Source: Nitrospira sp. ND1
Lineage (GTDB): Bacteria; Nitrospirota; Nitrospiria; Nitrospirales; Nitrospiraceae
Assembly (NCBI RefSeq): GCF_900170025.1
Contig: NZ_FWEX01000006.1
Location: 2,881,236 to 2,945,235 of the forward strand
Direction of reading: 5' to 3'
Length of the DNA: 64,000 bases
Both the position numbers and the translations under genes were made by a program. Below, in pieces: positions 62,252 to 64,000 of the stretch (its first letter is position 1; every line of letters starts with the position of its first letter). Below the pieces are notes generated by a model that was given only the letters and a program-made list of their open reading frames with translations, was not told the DNA's origin and did no database searches.

Positions 62252-62286
62252 TCTCGTTTTTAACGGCGGGATAGCTCGCTGACTGA

Positions 62287-62320
62287 GGGGCAGTGGTTCA
62301 CATCGGACCACTGCCTCTTT
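62287..62320 (+). terminator. Rho-independent terminator
   Basis: GGCAGTGGT (62289-62297) pairs with ACCACTGCC (62307-62315), loop of nine, followed by TCTTTTG. It ends the transcript of the third copper-motif protein. Confidence 0.8.
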
Positions 62321-62533
62321 TGTTTGTGTCGCACCATGGGCGATCTTCCTCTTCATCACATCATGTGTTCCGGCCTCTGAGTCCATCGATTTCATCAGCA
62401 TCATCCAGCCGGCCAATCCGCGTCGTTATTGGTTTTCAGGGGTTGTTCCCTGCCCGCCACTCGCCTTGCGTTTCCCTTTCTGAACTGGGTAAGATGCCAA
62501 ATTTCAACACCACATTATCTGAGTGGGTGATCT

Positions 62534-63523
62534 GTGCCTCGTGAATTGTCTCTCGCCGAAGTGTTCCAGTTAGGGTACTACTGGGAAACAAAAATTCTTT
62601 TGACAGCCGTGAAGTTAGACGTCTTTTCGGTGCTGGATGGACGCGGCCGTACCGCCTCTGAAGCGGCCGAGAAACTCGGCGCCGATGTGCGGGCGCTGGA
62701 GTTACTTCTGAATGCGCTGGTGGCGATCAGGCTTTTGTCGAAGACCGGCGATCTCTATGCCAATACGCCGGTAGCCACGACGCATCTCGTCAAGCACGGG
62801 CCGCAATATATCGGGCACTTGCTGCTGTTGCATGATGCCGAATGGGGCAATTGGGGCAAGCTGGAGGAGGCCGTGAAAACAGGCCGATCGCCGGTTACGC
62901 AACATGTCTTCGAGACGGATCCCGCGCTTGGCGCCAATGTGTTGTCCGTCTTGCACCGGATCGGGCAACAAAGTGGCCCAGATTTGGCGAAACGCCTTGC
63001 GCTTGGCCAGGCACGGACGATGCTCGATCTCGGGGGCGGGGCCGGAACCAACGCCATTGCATTTTGTCAGGTGTACCCGCAACTTTCGGCGGCGGTCTTC
63101 GATCTGCAAACGACGCTCCCATTGACCGAACGGACCGTGAAGGACGCGGGGCTTGAAGGCAGGATTTCCCTGAAGGCCGGTGACTTCAACCGCGATTCGT
63201 TGGGTGGCCCCTATGACGTGGTGTTGATGTCCGATATCCTTCACTATCAGGATCTGGCAACCAATGCCGCGCTGGTGAAGAAAATCTATAGCCATCTGAA
63301 TCCCGGTGGACGCTTGATCATCAAAGACCGGTTCTTGGATGCCTCGGGTACGAGCCCTGCCTGGACGGCGGCGTTTGCCGTCCATATTCTCGTCAATACT
63401 GAACAAGGCGCCTGCTACCGCACCGCAGAAGCCATGCAGTGGATGCACGATGGGGGATATGTCTCGGTTGAGGAAATCGAGCGGACGGCGGTGGTGCAAG
63501 GTGTTCGGCCAAGTGTCGGGTAA
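62534..63523 (+). CDS. SAM-dependent O-methyltransferase
   Basis: A 329-residue methyltransferase of the AdoMet O-methyltransferase (PF00891-type) class. The N-terminal dimerisation winged helix includes LSLAEVFQLGYYWETKILLT and AEKLGADVRALELLLNAL. The AdoMet domain has MLDLGGGAGTNAIAF (near residue 165), GDFNRDSLGGPYDVVLMSDI and the catalytic-region HLNPGGRLIIKDRFL. It could methylate a small hydroxylated aromatic, quinone or porphyrin-like molecule. GTG 62534 is the best start. The neighbours give no pathway. Confidence 0.87.
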   Translation: MPRELSLAEVFQLGYYWETKILLTAVKLDVFSVLDGRGRTASEAAEKLGADVRALELLLNALVAIRLLSKTGDLYANTPVATTHLVKHGPQYIGHLLLLHDAEWGNWGKLEEAVKTGRSPVTQHVFETDPALGANVLSVLHRIGQQSGPDLAKRLALGQARTMLDLGGGAGTNAIAFCQVYPQLSAAVFDLQTTLPLTERTVKDAGLEGRISLKAGDFNRDSLGGPYDVVLMSDILHYQDLATNAALVKKIYSHLNPGGRLIIKDRFLDASGTSPAWTAAFAVHILVNTEQGACYRTAEAMQWMHDGGYVSVEEIERTAVVQGVRPSVG

Positions 63524-63531
63524 GATGTACC

Positions 63532-64000
63532 ATGTTTGAATTTTTGCGTCAGCCGGGATTCTTCGGCACCCATGCGACGATGGGGGCCGATCTCAGTCAG
63601 TTGATGGCCACGCTGTTCACCGGCCTCTTCATCATCGGATGGTTGCAGGCCAAGCAGCATCGTGGACATCACCATCACTGGCTCATGTTGGGCGGGATGG
63701 TGACCATGGTCGGATTCTTCACCGCCTACTATCTGTTTCGGCAGTTGGGGGTGTTGGCGTTCGAAGGAAAAGAAGGGTTCGGGGGTTCCCAGGCCCTATA
63801 CGACTACGTGTTCATCCCTGTGCTGACAATACATATCATTCTGGTGATCATCGGGTTGGTCATGGCCGTGTACATGATTGTGCTGGGGTTCCGTTCGCAG
63901 CAATTTCTGAGCGGCGCACGGGTGCTGAGTGCCGCTCGGCTGCTGACATCGTGGAAAAAGGTGAGCCTGATATTTGCGGCGCTCCTGGCGGTGGTGATGC
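63532..64000 (+). CDS. DUF420-type membrane protein, N-terminal part
   Basis: An open frame from ATG 63532 to the window end (156 complete codons). It has several membrane helices: SQLMATLFTGLFIIGWLQ, MLGGMVTMVGFFTAYYLF, VLTIHIILVIIGLVMAVY and SLIFAALLAVVM. A His-rich cytoplasmic or periplasmic loop (KQHRGHHHHW) lies between the first two. The pattern suits DUF420/YozB proteins, which sit near cytochrome oxidase and haem genes. It starts eight bases after the methyltransferase stop. The C-terminus is beyond the window. Confidence 0.7.
   Translation, partial: MFEFLRQPGFFGTHATMGADLSQLMATLFTGLFIIGWLQAKQHRGHHHHWLMLGGMVTMVGFFTAYYLFRQLGVLAFEGKEGFGGSQALYDYVFIPVLTIHIILVIIGLVMAVYMIVLGFRSQQFLSGARVLSAARLLTSWKKVSLIFAALLAVVM

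Noticed and set aside
1..64000. CRISPR arrays, rRNA and tRNA genes
   Set aside because: No regularly spaced direct repeats, no conserved rRNA blocks and no cloverleaf with a CCA-type end were seen by eye.

Overview
The window is GC-rich, densely packed bacterial DNA. It carries no rRNA, tRNA or CRISPR array that I can see. The gene content points to a Nitrospirota bacterium, most likely Nitrospira: a didermic cell wall (several lipoproteins, TolC-type and Wzt-type export), periplasmic c-type cytochromes, a very large multicopper oxidase, molybdenum cofactor and Tat genes, and a dispersed repeat of a kind I associate with that genus. The assignment rests on gene content and memory of the group, not on a search.

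Layout. 1-7400: housekeeping genes on the + strand (two CpoB-like TPR proteins, mutL, miaA, mtnP, a PfkB kinase, a TPR lipoprotein and a RodZ-like protein). 7400-8360: a single cytochrome c gene with a clear promoter and terminator. 8488-17248: a lipoprotein with a catalytically dead caspase-like domain, then a carbamoyltransferase, a membrane protein, a glycosyltransferase, a lipoprotein and an HtrA protease. 17329-23913: tatC, an Mrp/NBP35-type ATPase, moeA, mobB, a six-haem NapC-type cytochrome and an ABC-2 exporter with a Cys/His-tailed membrane protein between its two subunits; this looks like a block for export and maturation of metalloenzymes. 24741-31547 (minus): an orphan cassette of FkbH-like protein, acyl carrier protein, hotdog dehydratase-SDR fusion, acetyltransferase and Wzt-like ATPase, which probably builds or transfers a small acyl group on an exported glycan. 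32251-43256: an RRM protein, secreted and TPR proteins, a five-gene efflux operon, a sigma-54-type activator and an NFACT protein. 43579-48995: an accessory region with an IS3-type element (transposase broken by two compensating frameshifts), an HExxH peptide-hydroxylase-like enzyme, an AbrB-Doc toxin-antitoxin pair, an AT-richer cytoplasmic trypsin-like protease and a 124-bp inverted-repeat element. 48997-51935: a secreted PKD-like protein and a KimA-like permease.

The most coherent unusual system is at 52103-62320: a 1621-residue multicopper oxidase followed by three paralogous secreted proteins that each carry a Cys-x2-His-x2-Met type 1 copper motif, plus a LolA-like protein and a HEAT-repeat protein, all with export signals. 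This looks like a periplasmic or surface copper redox module of unknown substrate. A methyltransferase and the start of a DUF420-type membrane protein end the window.
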